A stretch of 64,000 nucleotides of DNA from Mycolicibacterium arabiense (GTDB taxonomy: Bacteria; Actinomycetota; Actinomycetes; Mycobacteriales; Mycobacteriaceae): NCBI RefSeq assembly GCF_010731815.2, contig NZ_AP022593.1, positions 3,162,001 to 3,226,000 of the forward strand, given 5' to 3'. Position 1 is the stretch's first letter, and every line of letters starts with the position of its first letter. The notes beneath the pieces were generated by a model that saw only the letters and a list, made by a program, of their open reading frames with translations, made no database searches and was not told where the DNA came from. The translations under genes and the position numbers were made by a program. Below, piece after piece: positions 7,519-16,386 of the stretch.

Positions 7519-8571
7519 ATGGTTGTTGTTGGAGCCGATGTCCACAAGCGCACACACACCTTCGTCGCCGTCGACGAGGTGGGGCGCAGACTCGGTGAGA
7601 AGGTCGTCGAGGCGACGACGGTAGGTCACCGCCAGGCGGTCCGGTGGGCTCGCGCTCAGTTCGGTGTCGAGCTGGTGTGGGCGATCGAGGATTGCCGGCA
7701 TTTGTCGGCCCGCTTGGAGCGCGACCTGTTGGCTGCTGATCAGAAGGTGGTCCGCGTGCCGCCGAAGCTGATGGCGTTGACGCGCAAGTCTGCGCGCACC
7801 CGGGGCAAGTCCGATCCGATCGATGCGCTGGCCGTCGCACGGGCCTATCTGCGGGAGCCTGATTTACCGGTCGCCTCGCACGACGAGGTATCGCGGGAAT
7901 TGAAGCTGCTCATCGACCGTCGCGAAGACCTTGTCGGGCAACGGACCTCGACGATCAATCGGCTCCTGTGGCGGGTTCACGAACTCGACCTATCTCGTTC
8001 GCCCAAGCCGGGGTCGCTGGATCTGGCCAAGCATCGCCGGCTGCTCGGCGACTGGCTGGCCGATCAACCTGGACTGGTCGCGGAGTTGGCTCGCGATGAA
8101 CTCGCCGACATCACCCGCCTCACCGACACCATCAACGCGTTGGCCACACGGATCGGTGAACGCGTCCGCGCCATGGCACCGGTCTTGTTGCCCCTACCCG
8201 GCTGTGGCGAACTGACCGCGGCCAAGATCATCGGCGAAACCGCCGGCGTCGCCCGGTTCAAGAGCGAGGCAGCCTTCGCCCGCCACAGCGGCGTGGCACC
8301 CATCCCGGTGTGGTCGGGCAACACCGCCGGACGGGTCCGAATGACCCGCTCTGGCAACCGCCAGCTCAACGCCGCACTGCACCGCATCGCAATTACTCAA
8401 ATCCGCCTCGACGGACTCGGTCGAACCTACTACCACCATCGCCGCGCAGAGGGCGACTCGAGCGCCGAGGCCCTGCGTTGCCTCAAACGCCGCTTAGCCC
8501 GCGTGGTCTTCAACCACCTCCATACCGACCAGAAAACCCGACCAAAGCCACGCCAACTCGCAGCGGCTTGA
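7519..8571 (+). CDS. IS110-family transposase (DEDD recombinase)
   Basis: 350 residues, intact. The N-terminal domain (about 1-155) is the RuvC-like DEDD transposase domain: GADVHKRTHTFVAVDE with the first Asp, then WAIEDCRHLSARLER and SDPIDALAVARAYL. The C-terminal Transposase_20 domain (about 200-310) has PLPGCGELTAAKIIGE, FARHSGVAPIPVWSGN and RMTRSGNRQLNAALHRIA, with the catalytic serine region of the family. The second in-frame ATG at 7519 was chosen because GGAGG (7506-7510) precedes it by eight bases; an ATG at 7504 lacks a ribosome site. It catalyses strand exchange of the element, guided in this family by a bridge RNA. No frameshift, so the element could be active. Confidence 0.93.
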   Translation: MVVVGADVHKRTHTFVAVDEVGRRLGEKVVEATTVGHRQAVRWARAQFGVELVWAIEDCRHLSARLERDLLAADQKVVRVPPKLMALTRKSARTRGKSDPIDALAVARAYLREPDLPVASHDEVSRELKLLIDRREDLVGQRTSTINRLLWRVHELDLSRSPKPGSLDLAKHRRLLGDWLADQPGLVAELARDELADITRLTDTINALATRIGERVRAMAPVLLPLPGCGELTAAKIIGETAGVARFKSEAAFARHSGVAPIPVWSGNTAGRVRMTRSGNRQLNAALHRIAITQIRLDGLGRTYYHHRRAEGDSSAEALRCLKRRLARVVFNHLHTDQKTRPKPRQLAAA

Positions 8572-8574
8572 CAT

Positions 8575-8579
8575 AGGAG
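8575..8579 (+). promoter_or_regulatory. Shine-Dalgarno AGGAG of the exporter gene, at the IS right end
   Basis: AGGAG lies six bases before the exporter ATG (8586) and only four bases after the transposase stop. The order AGGAG-N5-CATG matches the target preference known for the mycobacterial IS110 relative IS900, which inserts between ribosome site and start codon; the element's end may therefore supply this site. Confidence 0.55.
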
Positions 8580-8585
8580 AAACGC

Positions 8586-9185
8586 ATGTCCTCGCCCCTG
8601 CTCGTCGGATTCCTTTCGTCGCTGGCCTTGATCGCCGCGATCGGTGCGCAGAACGCGTTCGTGCTCCGGCAGGGCATCCGCGGCGAGCACGTCGTCCCGG
8701 TCATCGCGCTGTGCACCGTCGCCGACATGGCGCTGATCACCGCCGGCATCGCAGGGGTGGGAACGCTCATCGCCGCACATCCCGGTGCCATCGACGTCGC
8801 CAAGTACGGCGGCGCGGCATTCCTGATCGGTTACGGGGCGCTCGCGGCACGGCGTGCCATGCGGCCGCAGGCGTTGAACCCGGCGAACGACGCACCCGTG
8901 CGCCTCGGCGCCGCGCTACTGACGGCCGCCGCGCTGACGTTCCTCAACCCACACGTCTACCTCGACACCGTCGTCCTGCTCGGCGCGCTGGCCAACGAGC
9001 AGGAGGGCGGGCGTTGGTTGTTCGGCATCGGGGCGGTCACCGCGAGCGCGGTCTGGTTCGTCACCCTCGGGCTCGGTGCCCGCCGACTCGCCGGATTGTT
9101 CGCCAATGCCCGCACCTGGCGCATCCTGGACTGCGTGATCGCGATCACGATGATCGCACTGGGTGTCTCGCTGGCGCTCAACTGA
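8586..9185 (+). CDS. LysE/ArgO-family amino acid exporter
   Basis: 199 residues, about six membrane segments, the usual size for the LysE superfamily. The N-terminal [19 protein letters not shown] and the [12 protein letters not shown] motif in the middle are hallmarks of the LysE/ArgO branch, which exports basic amino acids (lysine, arginine) or analogues. In actinobacteria such genes are normally divergent from, and activated by, a LysR-type regulator (LysG). Here the IS110 element occupies the immediate upstream position, so the native promoter is displaced and the regulator is not adjacent. Expression may now depend on readthrough from the IS or the SDR operon. The coding sequence itself looks intact. 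Confidence 0.88.
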   Translation: MSSPLLVGFLSSLALIAAIGAQNAFVLRQGIRGEHVVPVIALCTVADMALITAGIAGVGTLIAAHPGAIDVAKYGGAAFLIGYGALAARRAMRPQALNPANDAPVRLGAALLTAAALTFLNPHVYLDTVVLLGALANEQEGGRWLFGIGAVTASAVWFVTLGLGARRLAGLFANARTWRILDCVIAITMIALGVSLALN

Positions 9186-9188
9186 GCG

Positions 9189-9392
9189 TCAGTGCCGGCG
9201 CCTGGCCTTGCGGTCGGTGAAACGGCGAATCCCACCCGACGCCGACAGCAGGGCACGGGACGCCTTCGTCGTCTGGCCGCCGTTGCGGCGCTGCAGGTAG
9301 GTCCCCACCTTGCCGAGCAGAAAGGCGATCACGGGTAGGAGCAGGGCGGTGAGCAGGAAGCGCCGGACCGGCGCACTCAACAGTGCAAGCAT
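9189..9392 (-). CDS. Small membrane protein of unknown function
   Basis: 67 residues, convergent with the exporter gene with three bases between the stops. One clear hydrophobic segment (about 10-30, FLLTALLLPVIAFLLGKVG) is followed by a strongly basic tail ending RRFTDRKARRRH. The positive-inside pattern suggests a single-pass inner-membrane protein with a cytoplasmic basic C-terminus. I do not recognise a named family. ATG start at 9390-9392. Short, but membrane pattern and neat fit between neighbours make it plausible. Confidence 0.6.
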   Translation of the reverse strand: MLALLSAPVRRFLLTALLLPVIAFLLGKVGTYLQRRNGGQTTKASRALLSASGGIRRFTDRKARRRH

Positions 9393-9586
9393 GCGTCAGC
9401 CATACCCCGGCAATGCCGACGCGAACCGCGGTCGACGTGTTAGCCACCGCCGCACCCGGGTATGCCACCCATGCGGTCGTGCACGACGGCACGGGCAGCG
9501 CGAGGTTCCTGAGCACCCACGGAGCCGGTCGCGCGGGTAGCCGGCCACGACCCGCTCACCAGCAATGAAGGCAATGAGGAGGACTG

Positions 9587-9958
9587 ATGAAGTTCACAGC
9601 CATCACCACCACGCTCGGCGGTTTCGCGGCCGCAGCGATGATCGCCGCGCCGATCGCCTCGGCGGCCCCGGACCCGTGCGCCGCCGACAGCATCGCGGGC
9701 ACGGTCAGCAACGTCACCGGTGACGCGCAGGCCTACCTGGCCTCGCACCCGGGAGCCAATCAGGCGGTCACCGCGGCGAAGAGTCAGCCGCGTCCGGAAG
9801 CGGAGGCCAACCTGCGCGGCTACTTCACCGCCAACCCGTCCGAGTACTACGAGTTGCGCGGCATCCTGCAGCCGATCGGCGACACCCAGCAGCGTTGCAA
9901 CGTGACCGTGCTGCCGCCGGAACTGGCCTCGGCGTACGACACCTTCATGGCCGGCTAA
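9587..9958 (+). CDS. Secreted haem-binding protein (Rv0203-like hemophore family)
   Basis: 123 residues with a Sec signal peptide (about 1-27, hydrophobic core then cleavage after ASA-AP). The mature part has two cysteines (near residues 31 and 105) and the helical pattern of the mycobacterial haemophore domain family, with PSEYYELRGILQPI typical of these proteins. Family members such as Rv0203 bind haem outside the cell and pass it to MmpL3/MmpL11 for iron uptake. GAGGAGG precedes the ATG at good distance. A hairpin with a T-run follows the stop, so it is probably monocistronic. Function is inferred from family; haem binding by this copy is untested. Confidence 0.78.
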   Translation: MKFTAITTTLGGFAAAAMIAAPIASAAPDPCAADSIAGTVSNVTGDAQAYLASHPGANQAVTAAKSQPRPEAEANLRGYFTANPSEYYELRGILQPIGDTQQRCNVTVLPPELASAYDTFMAG

Positions 9959-9972
9959 TACCCCGCCCGAGA

Positions 9973-10003
9973 GCCGTCCCGACCTACCCGTCGGGGCGGC
10001 TTT
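9973..10003 (+). terminator. Intrinsic terminator after the haem-binding protein gene
   Basis: GCCGTCCCGAC pairs with GTCGGGGCGGC around a short loop (9973-10000, one G-T wobble) and is followed by TTTCG. It starts 14 bases past the stop codon. Confidence 0.6.
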
Positions 10004-10075
10004 CGCCGTCTGCGACCCGCCCGTCGAATTGTGCTCGCGCTGAGCGCAACCGGTGCTCCCGCCGCGAGCCATCGG

Positions 10076-10081
10076 TAGCGT
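10076..10081 (+). promoter_or_regulatory. Candidate -10 box (TAGCGT) for the small ORF and YeiH gene
   Basis: TAGCGT fits TANNNT and ends eight bases before the GTG of the 29-codon ORF at 10090, suggesting a leaderless or near-leaderless transcript. It supports that small ORF being translated. Confidence 0.3.
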
Positions 10082-10089
10082 CCGCCAGC

Positions 10090-10179
10090 GTGAACGAGGA
10101 TTGGCTGGCCGTGATCGTCGGCCTGGCACTGCTGGCACTGGTCTTGGCCGGCGCCATACCGGGCAGCGTGATCCCGTGA
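10090..10179 (+). CDS. 29-residue membrane peptide overlapping the YeiH-family gene
   Basis: GTG start at 10090, stop TGA at 10177-10179, which overlaps the GTG start of the next gene as GTGA. The peptide begins with NEDWLAVIVGL and is almost wholly hydrophobic, ending PGSVIP: one membrane helix. Longer YeiH-type proteins of other bacteria carry a similar E-D-W-x-A-V hydrophobic segment at their N-terminus, so this looks like the first helix of the transporter encoded as a separate, translationally coupled ORF. A -10-like TAGCGT sits just upstream. Too short for statistical certainty; conservation of the peptide between species would settle it. Confidence 0.5.
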   Translation: MNEDWLAVIVGLALLALVLAGAIPGSVIP

Positions 10180-11300
10180 CCGAACAGGCCAGAGCCGACG
10201 TCACGCCCGACGAGTCGGCACCGGCCCGCCCGGTGCTGGGGTACGCCGTGGCGGGCGTCCTCGTCGTCCTCGTACTCGGCGCCGCGACTCGCTTCCTGGA
10301 GACCCAGGTTCCGCAGTCGGCGTCCGGCACGTCCTTCGCCAAGGTCGCCAAGTCGATCGAGTTCCCCGTCTACGCAATCGCCCTCGGCCTGCTCGGCAAC
10401 GCCATCTTGACCAAACTCGCCGTGCGCGACGCACTCTCGTCGGGTTTCCGCACCGAATTCTTCATCAAGACCGGCCTGGTCCTGCTCGGTGCATCGATCA
10501 ACCTCGAGATCCTGGTCACCGCCGCGGGACCGGCGATCATCCAGGCACTACTGCTCATCTCGATCGTCTTCGGCTTCACCTGGTGGCTGGGCGGGCGGCT
10601 CGGGCTCGAGGACAAACTGCGCGCGCTGCTCGCGTCCGCCGTCTCCATCTGCGGCGTCAGTGCCGCCATTGCGGCCGCGGGCGCCGTGCAGGCCAAGAAG
10701 GAGCAGCTCGCGTACGCGGCGTCGCTGGTGATCGTGTTCGCCCTGCCCTCGATCTTCCTGCTCCCCTGGCTCGCCGAGACGTGGGGACTGCCGCCCGCGG
10801 TATCGGGCGCCTGGATCGGCGGCAACATCGACACCACCGCGGCCGTCGCAGCGGCCGGAGCGCTCGCCGGGGAGGACGCACTCCAGATCGCGACCATCGT
10901 CAAGACCACGCAGAACGCACTGATCGGCTTCGTCGCGATCGCCCTGACCGCCTACTTCGCCCTGAAGGTGGAGCGCCGCGACCCCGCCGCGGCCCGGCCG
11001 GGGGTCAGGCAGTTCTGGGAGCGCTTCCCGAAGTTCGTGCTCGGCTTCATCGCCGCATCGATCATCGGCACGCTCTACCTGCAGTGGGGTGGCGACAAGA
11101 GCGCGATCACCACCGTCAACGACCTGCGCACGTGGTTCCTGATCTTCGCGTTCGTCTCGATCGGCCTCGAGTTCAGCCTCAGGGGTCTGCGCGAGGCCGG
11201 ATGGCGGCCGGTGGCGGTATTCGCCTCGGCGACGGTGGTCAACATCGTCGTGGCACTCGGACTCGCCGCGATCCTGTTCGCCAACTTCGACCTCGGTTAG
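10176..11300 (+). CDS. YeiH-family putative sulfate exporter
   Basis: 374 residues, about ten membrane segments. Matches the YeiH/Cons_hypoth698 family: FPVYAIALGLLGNAIL, ASINLEILVTAAGPAI, SICGVSAAIAAAGAVQAKK and the SGAWIGGNIDTTAAVAAAG repeat region are typical. Members are described as sulfate/sulfite-type exporters, but substrate evidence is thin. The GTG at 10176 was chosen because it overlaps the stop of the 29-residue ORF and gives an N-terminus that starts just before the second helix of longer homologues. It is followed by the iron-type lipoprotein gene with 17 bases between. Confidence 0.82.
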   Translation: MTEQARADVTPDESAPARPVLGYAVAGVLVVLVLGAATRFLETQVPQSASGTSFAKVAKSIEFPVYAIALGLLGNAILTKLAVRDALSSGFRTEFFIKTGLVLLGASINLEILVTAAGPAIIQALLLISIVFGFTWWLGGRLGLEDKLRALLASAVSICGVSAAIAAAGAVQAKKEQLAYAASLVIVFALPSIFLLPWLAETWGLPPAVSGAWIGGNIDTTAAVAAAGALAGEDALQIATIVKTTQNALIGFVAIALTAYFALKVERRDPAAARPGVRQFWERFPKFVLGFIAASIIGTLYLQWGGDKSAITTVNDLRTWFLIFAFVSIGLEFSLRGLREAGWRPVAVFASATVVNIVVALGLAAILFANFDLG

Positions 11301-11304
11301 CCAC

Positions 11305-11310
11305 TACGCT
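11305..11310 (+). promoter_or_regulatory. Candidate -10 box (TACGCT) for a leaderless lipoprotein gene
   Basis: TACGCT fits TANNNT and ends seven bases before the GTG at 11318, with no Shine-Dalgarno between. This spacing is the usual one for mycobacterial leaderless genes. Confidence 0.4.
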
Positions 11311-11317
11311 CGGCCGC

Positions 11318-12298
11318 GTGCCCCAGACCTGGTCGCGCAGGAGTTTCCTCGCGATGTCCGCAGGCGCCGCCGCGTTGCTCGCCACCGGGTGCGGCTCCGA
11401 CGAGCCGGGCGCCGTCGCCGAGGACGGATCGGTCACCGTCACCCACGTCTTCGGCGAGACCCGAATCCCCGGACCGCCCCAGCGCGTCGTCAGCGCCGGG
11501 CTCACCGAACAGGACGACCTGCTTGCCCTCGGCGTGGTGCCGATCGCGGTGACGGAGTGGTTCGGCGGCGAGCCCTTCGCCACCTGGCCGTGGTCACGCC
11601 CCCGGCTCGGCCCGGCCCAACCCGTGGTGCTGAACCTCGCCGACGGCATACAGGTCGACCAGATCGCCGCCCTGAAGCCAGATCTCATCATCGCGATCAA
11701 TGCGGGCCTCGACGCCGACACCTACGCCAGGTTGTCGGGCATCGCACCGACGATCGCACAGTCCGGAGCACCGTTCTTCGAGCCGTGGCGGGACCAGGCC
11801 AACGCGATCGGGCAATCCGTCTTCAAGGCTCCCGACATGAGCGGCCTGATCAGCGGACTCGAGGGGCGGTTCACCCAGGCAGGCAAGGACAACCCCTCGC
11901 TGGCCGACAAGAAGGTCTACGTCGTCGGGGGCACGTTCTCGAAGGACCGCGCCGTCGTCACCCCGGCAGGACCCCGGACCGACTACCTCACCCAGATGGG
12001 ACTCGTCGTCCCCGACGGCGTCGCCGAGTACGTCGTCGGCGGCAGTGCGCTGATTCCCCGCGACCGCATGGTGTCGGTTCTCGACGAGGCCGACGTCCTG
12101 ATCTGGACCACGGAGAACGACGCCGAGACGGCAGCACTGCTGGCCGACCCGACCTTCGCCGAACTCGAGGCCACGCGCACCAACCGCAACGTGCTGACCG
12201 ACCGGGAGCTGGCAGGCGCCATCGCCTTCGGGACCGTCCCGTCCTACGGCCTGGTCGCCGACCGGCTGCCACCGATGCTCGCCAAGGTGCTCGGCTGA
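11318..12298 (+). CDS. fecB2: Iron-siderophore-type ABC transporter substrate-binding lipoprotein (FecB2-like)
   Basis: 326 residues. A twin-arginine-like RRSFLAMSAG start and the lipobox LLATGC (Cys near residue 27) show export and lipid anchoring. The rest is a periplasmic-binding fold of the TroA/FecB cluster (QRVVSAGLTEQDDLLALGVVP, then LKPDLIIAINAG and YLTQMGLVVPDGV). It corresponds by sequence type and by neighbours (pxpBC and aac(2')-I downstream) to M. tuberculosis Rv0265c/FecB2, which takes part in iron or haem acquisition. No ABC permease or ATPase gene is nearby, as in M. tuberculosis. GTG start chosen from the signal sequence and the -10 seven bases upstream; the open frame runs far into the previous gene but that part is not coding. 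Confidence 0.85.
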   Translation: MPQTWSRRSFLAMSAGAAALLATGCGSDEPGAVAEDGSVTVTHVFGETRIPGPPQRVVSAGLTEQDDLLALGVVPIAVTEWFGGEPFATWPWSRPRLGPAQPVVLNLADGIQVDQIAALKPDLIIAINAGLDADTYARLSGIAPTIAQSGAPFFEPWRDQANAIGQSVFKAPDMSGLISGLEGRFTQAGKDNPSLADKKVYVVGGTFSKDRAVVTPAGPRTDYLTQMGLVVPDGVAEYVVGGSALIPRDRMVSVLDEADVLIWTTENDAETAALLADPTFAELEATRTNRNVLTDRELAGAIAFGTVPSYGLVADRLPPMLAKVLG

Positions 12299-12322
12299 CG
12301 GTCCGCCTGGCAGGATGACCGG

Positions 12323-13009
12323 GTGACGAACCAACTCGAGCAGGCGCACAGGCCCGGATTCGCCCAGGTCGGCTCCGCCTACTACCCCATGCTCGTCGCC
12401 GTCTTCACCGCGCTGGTGATCATCTCCAACGTCACCGCCACCAAGGGCGTCGAGTTCGGCCCCATCATCACCGACGGCGGCTTCATCGTCTTCCCGCTGA
12501 CCTACGTCATCGGCGACGTGCTGTCCGAGGTGTACGGCTTCAAGGCGGCACGACGGGCCATCATCCTCGGCTTCTCGATGAACGCGCTGGCCGCGCTCGC
12601 CTTCTGGGCGACCATCTACCTGCCCGCCGCCGACTTCTACCAGAACCAGGCGGCGTTCGAGAACGTCGTGCACGCCTACACCCAGCTGATCGTGGCCGGT
12701 TTGGCCGGCTTCGTGGTGGGCCAGACCATCAACGCGTGGGTCGTGGTGGCCATCAAGGAGCGCACCAAGGAGAAACACCTCTGGGCACGCCTGGTCGGCT
12801 CCACCTTCGCCGGCCAACTCGGCGACACTCTGGTGTTCTGCGCGATCGCCGCGGGCGCCATCGGCATCACCTCGTTCCGCGACTTCGCCGTCTACGCCGC
12901 GCTCGGCTGGATCTACAAGACCGTCGTCGAAGTGCTGCTGCTCCCCATCACCTACCGCGTCATAGCCGTCATCAAGCGACGCGAGCCCACCTACCAACCC
13001 GCCCTCTGA
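12323..13009 (+). CDS. YhhQ/VUT-family transporter (queuosine-precursor transporter family)
   Basis: 228 residues, six or seven membrane segments. The family signatures [48 protein letters not shown] and the C-terminal [23 protein letters not shown] are clear. In E. coli YhhQ imports 7-deazaguanine precursors of queuosine; in actinobacteria without queuosine synthesis the substrate is uncertain. GTG start, 24 bases after the lipoprotein gene. The stop overlaps the ATG of pxpB (TGATG), so it is co-transcribed and coupled with pxpBC. Confidence 0.85.
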   Translation: MTNQLEQAHRPGFAQVGSAYYPMLVAVFTALVIISNVTATKGVEFGPIITDGGFIVFPLTYVIGDVLSEVYGFKAARRAIILGFSMNALAALAFWATIYLPAADFYQNQAAFENVVHAYTQLIVAGLAGFVVGQTINAWVVVAIKERTKEKHLWARLVGSTFAGQLGDTLVFCAIAAGAIGITSFRDFAVYAALGWIYKTVVEVLLLPITYRVIAVIKRREPTYQPAL

Positions 13010-13647
13010 TGCTCGCCATCGGTGCAGTCCGCGACTACGGGGAGCAGGCGCTGCTCCTCGAGTTCGACGGCACCGCCGAGGTGTTGGCGTGGACGGACGC
13101 GGTCCGCGCCGAGGACCTGCCCGGCGTGCTCGACGTGGTGCCCGCGGCGCGGACCGTGCTGGTCGAATTCGCCGAGCCGCACCACGTGCACCCCGCCCGG
13201 CAGCGCCTCGCCGACCTCCGCATCCACGAGGCCGCCGTCGATCCCGAGCCGCCCGCCGACGGGCACGTCGACGTGACGCTCGAGGTGGTCTACGACGGAC
13301 CCGACCTCGACGAGGTCTCCCGTCTCGTCGGCCTCAGGCCCGACGAGGTGGTCGAGGCACACACCGCGACGCCGATGCGGGTCGGGTTCGGTGGCTTTGC
13401 ACCGGGTTTCGCCTACCTCGTCGGCGGCGACACGCGGTTGCACGTGCCGCGGCGCGCCGAACCCCGCACCAGGGTGCCCGCGGGATCGGTCGGGCTGGCA
13501 GGCGAGTTCAGCGGCGTGTACCCCCGCGAGACGCCCGGCGGGTGGCAGCTCATCGGACGCACCGACGCAGTGCTCTGGGACGTCGACCGGCCCGCCCCCG
13601 CACTGCTGACCCCGGGCAGCTGGGTCCAGTTCCGGGCGATCGGCTAG
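13009..13647 (+). CDS. pxpB: 5-oxoprolinase subunit B (PxpB/KipI family)
   Basis: 212 residues. Carries the KipI/PxpB signature block [35 protein letters not shown] and [15 protein letters not shown]. PxpB works with PxpA and PxpC to hydrolyse 5-oxoproline (pyroglutamate), a spontaneous damage product of glutamine, with ATP. ATG overlaps the stop of the transporter gene; pxpC follows three bases after the stop. No pxpA (LamB/YcsF) gene lies next to it, so the enzyme must be completed by a gene elsewhere or act differently. M. tuberculosis Rv0264c occupies the equivalent position. Confidence 0.88.
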   Translation: MLAIGAVRDYGEQALLLEFDGTAEVLAWTDAVRAEDLPGVLDVVPAARTVLVEFAEPHHVHPARQRLADLRIHEAAVDPEPPADGHVDVTLEVVYDGPDLDEVSRLVGLRPDEVVEAHTATPMRVGFGGFAPGFAYLVGGDTRLHVPRRAEPRTRVPAGSVGLAGEFSGVYPRETPGGWQLIGRTDAVLWDVDRPAPALLTPGSWVQFRAIG

Positions 13648-13650
13648 GCC

Positions 13651-14541
13651 ATGGCAGCACCGACGCTGGAGATACTGCGGACAGGTCCGCTGGCGCTGGT
13701 CGAAGACCTCGGCAGGCCGGGGCTGGCACACCTGGGCGTCACCCGCTCCGGAGCCGCCGACCGGCGGTCGGCCGCCCTGGCCAACCGACTGGTCGCCAAC
13801 CCGCCCGATTGCGCCACCATCGAGGTGACCCTCGGTGGCCTCACCGCCCGGGTGCACGGCGGAGACGTCGTGATCGCGGTGACGGGTGCCGACGCCGACC
13901 CCTCGGTGGACGGACTTCGGTTCGGCAGCAACGGCATTCACGTCGTCCGCGACGGCGGCACCATCTCGTTGGGCACACCCCGCACCGGACTGCGCAGCTA
14001 CCTCGCAGTCCGCGGCGGCATCGACGTCCAACCCGTCCTTGGTTCGCGCAGTCACGACGTCCTGTCCGCCATCGGGCCCCCGCCGTTGCGACCGGGCGAC
14101 GTCGTGTCGGTGGGCGAGCACACCGAAGACTTCCCGGAAGTCGATCAGGCGCCGGTCGCGGCCATCACCGCCGACGTGCAGGAGCTGGCCGTGGTGCCGG
14201 GACCGCGCGACGACTGGCTCACCGAACCCGATCGACTGGTGCACACCGAGTGGGTCGCCAGCGACCGCAGCGACCGCGTCGGCATGCGCCTGGATGGGCC
14301 TGCACTGCACCCGCGGTGGCCCGACCGGCAACTCCCCAGCGAGGGGGCCGTACGCGGCTCGATTCAGGTGCCGCCCAACGGCTTACCGGTCATCCTGGGT
14401 CCCGACCATCCCGTGACGGGCGGCTACCCGGTGATCGGGGTGCTGACCGATGCGGACGCCGACCGGGCGGCCCAGCTGCGGCCCGGCCAGCGCGTCCGGT
14501 TCCGGTGGACCCGACTGAGCCCGGCCGGGGTCACCGCCTGG

Positions 14542-14544
<3 letters not shown>
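13651..14544 (+). CDS. pxpC: 5-oxoprolinase subunit C (PxpC/KipA, biotin-dependent carboxyltransferase-like)
   Basis: 297 residues, normal for PxpC. Shows the KipA-family opening [19 protein letters not shown], the [19 protein letters not shown] block and the C-terminal [19 protein letters not shown]. Partner of PxpB in ATP-dependent opening of 5-oxoproline to glutamate in the cytoplasm. Only three bases separate it from pxpB, and the aminoglycoside acetyltransferase gene follows after ten bases. Equivalent to M. tuberculosis Rv0263c by position. Confidence 0.88.
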
Positions 14545-15108
<564 letters not shown>

Positions 15109-15237
15109 GCCGCCTCACGCGGCCGTCGGCGTGTCGGTGAGGCGAAGTTCACGGCCGGGTCACCGGTCACCGGCGGCGACACCGCGTGGCAACGGCCGGG
15201 TAACAGCTCGGAAACACGGCTTCCCTTGACTGGGGGC

Positions 15238-16386
15238 ATGCACGAGCCGGGCTGGGCGCCACTGACGGGGTTCCGCGTCGCCGTGACCTCAGCACGCCGA
15301 TCCGAGGAGCTGAGCGCACTGCTGACCCGGCGCGGTGCGACCGTGACCAGCGCCGCGGCGATCGCGATGGTGCCGTTGCCCGACGACGACGAACTGCGGA
15401 TGCACACCGAGGCGCTGATCGCGTCGCCGCCCGACGTCGTCATCGCCACGACCGGCATCGGGTTCCGCGGCTGGATCGCCGCAGCCGACGGCTGGGGCCT
15501 CGCCGCCGACCTGACCGCCGCGCTGTCCCGTGCGCGGATCGTCTCGCGCGGTCCCAAGGCCACCGGCGCGCTGCGCGCGGGCGGTCTGCCCGAGGAGTGG
15601 TCACCCGACTCCGAGTCATCGCGCGAAGTGCTGGAGTACCTGGTCGCAGGCGGCATCTCGGGCTTGCGGATCGCCGTGCAGCTGCACGGTGCCACCGACG
15701 ACTGGGATCCGTTCCCCGAGTTCCTCGACGAGCTGCGGGCTGCCGGCGCCGAGGTGGTGCCGATTCGCGTGTACCGCTGGCATCCCGCACCACGCAACGG
15801 CGCGTTCGACCAGATGGTGCTCGACATCGCCGACCGCAAGTTCGACGCCGTCAGCTTCACCTCCGCACCCGCGGTGGCGTCGGTGCTGATGCGGGCGGGC
15901 GAACTCGGCGTCTCCGACGAGCTGCTGTCAGCCCTGCGCACCGACGTCCACGCGATGTGCGTCGGCCCGGTGACCGCCCGACCGCTGGTGCGGCTCGGCG
16001 TGCCGACGTCGGCGCCCGAACGCATGCGACTCGGGGCACTCGCGCGCCACATCACCGACGAACTGCCGGTGCTGCGCTCACGCAACATCCGCGTCGCCGG
16101 ACATCTGCTGGAGATCCGCGGCACCTGCGTGCTCGTCGACGGCGAGGTCAAGGAACTCTCCCCCGCGGCGATGGCCACCATCCGTGCACTCGCGCAGCGC
16201 CCCGGCACCGTCGTGTCGCGCCACGACCTGCTGCGCGCCCTGCCTGGCGGCGGCACCGACACCCATGCCGTCGAGACGGCCGTGCTGCGTCTGCGAACGG
16301 CGTTGGGCGACAAGAACATCGTCTCCACGGTGGTCAAGCGGGGCTACCGCCTGGCCGTCGACGAGTCCCCGGTGGGGGTGGCGTGA
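15238..16386 (+). CDS. HemD-like uroporphyrinogen-III synthase domain fused to winged-helix regulator
   Basis: 382 residues in two parts. Residues 1 to about 265 form a HemD (uroporphyrinogen-III synthase) bilobed domain (LTGFRVAVTSARRSEELSALL, ATTGIGFRGWIAAAD, FTSAPAVASVLMRA). Residues about 285-378 form an OmpR/PhoB-type winged helix (ELSPAAMATIRALA, VVSRHDLLRALPGG, VETAVLRLRTALGDK, VVKRGYRLA). It matches M. tuberculosis Rv0260c, next to genes for nitrite and siroheme metabolism, and may be a regulator that senses a tetrapyrrole rather than the housekeeping synthase. ATG 15238 was chosen to match the family start; a TTG at 15226 is in frame. Its stop overlaps the CbiX-like gene start as GTGA. 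Confidence 0.85.
   Translation: MHEPGWAPLTGFRVAVTSARRSEELSALLTRRGATVTSAAAIAMVPLPDDDELRMHTEALIASPPDVVIATTGIGFRGWIAAADGWGLAADLTAALSRARIVSRGPKATGALRAGGLPEEWSPDSESSREVLEYLVAGGISGLRIAVQLHGATDDWDPFPEFLDELRAAGAEVVPIRVYRWHPAPRNGAFDQMVLDIADRKFDAVSFTSAPAVASVLMRAGELGVSDELLSALRTDVHAMCVGPVTARPLVRLGVPTSAPERMRLGALARHITDELPVLRSRNIRVAGHLLEIRGTCVLVDGEVKELSPAAMATIRALAQRPGTVVSRHDLLRALPGGGTDTHAVETAVLRLRTALGDKNIVSTVVKRGYRLAVDESPVGVA

Larger units (their letters stand above)
7290..8579 (+). mobile_element. IS110-family insertion sequence (ends approximate)
   Basis: The element consists of a non-coding left part, an IS110-type transposase gene (7519-8571) and a very short right end. IS110 elements lack terminal inverted repeats, so the ends cannot be fixed by eye. 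The right end is placed near 8579 because the sequence then continues as AAACGC-ATG of the exporter gene; the left end lies somewhere in 7207-7310. The gap of 312 bases between the SDR stop and the transposase start is otherwise without coding signals and has the size expected for a left end carrying a bridge RNA. Confidence 0.75.

Noticed and set aside
10583..11317. Long N-terminal extension of the FecB2-like lipoprotein frame into the YeiH gene
   Set aside because: The lipoprotein signal sequence starts at 11318 with a -10 box just before it; the extension is an Arg-rich shadow.
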